A stretch of 64,000 bases of DNA, taken from the NCBI RefSeq assembly GCF_036320965.1, contig NC_092238.1:55484970-55548969 (forward strand), written 5' to 3'. The notes under the pieces were generated by a model, which saw only the letters and a program-made list of their open reading frames with translations, was not told the DNA's origin and did not search any database. Source of the DNA: Panulirus ornatus (lineage: Eukaryota; Arthropoda; Malacostraca; Decapoda; Palinuridae). A program made the translations under genes and the position numbers. This document shows positions 63,832-64,000 of this stretch, piece by piece (the first letter of the stretch is position 1; each line of letters opens with the position of its first letter).

Positions 63832-64000
<169 letters not shown>

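Overview
The window is eukaryotic repeat DNA, most likely from a decapod crustacean. That assignment is an inference from the repeat types: long (TA)n arrays, a LINE whose 3' end carries a CGCTACCTCGC / GCGGGAGACAGCGACAAAG block, and a Penelope-like element with a GIY-YIG endonuclease. No bacterial operon, CRISPR array, rRNA or credible single-copy host gene was found.

About 31 copies or fragments of one non-LTR retrotransposon family (called LINE-A here) fill 1-14790, 19419-54853 and 57674-64000. A full-length copy is about 3.5 kb. It has a 5' UTR beginning near a CCTGGGGATAGGG-like head, then one reading frame: an APE-type endonuclease (SETK, GDLNAK and SDH motifs), a linker, and a reverse transcriptase ([30 protein letters not shown]). 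The C-terminal domain carries [14 protein letters not shown] and RGRPNWRW. The 3' UTR ends in an A-rich run and (TA)n. Two subfamilies can be told apart. One has a long 3' UTR, usually ILSDRG, and badly broken ORFs. The other lacks about 250 bp of the 3' UTR, usually reads ILCDRG, and has much more intact ORFs. Nearly all copies are bounded by (TA)n arrays on both sides, in either orientation. This suggests insertion into, and creation of, (TA)n tracts.

The interval 14889-19419 is the main island without LINE-A. It holds (GT)n tracts, a CR1-like LINE fragment on the minus strand, a possible hAT-type terminus, a 5'-truncated Penelope-like element (RT plus GIY-YIG) and a tRNA-derived SINE-like repeat. 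The interval 54856-57673 is a Tc1/mariner-type transposon on the minus strand. Its transposase can be read as three exons separated by two GT-AG introns, with imperfect terminal inverted repeats next to TA and one 2-nt frameshift.

The genes do not form a pathway; the window records transposon activity. Features of interest are the TA-linked nesting, a tandem duplication that looks like unequal crossover between two LINE copies (44145-49677), a hairpin-capable inverted LINE segment (27250-28440), an in-frame internally deleted endonuclease-RT fusion (24771-26083), and the intron-bearing transposase. LINE copy boundaries were set by eye and may be off by several bases. The TA arrays are places where an assembly could be wrong.
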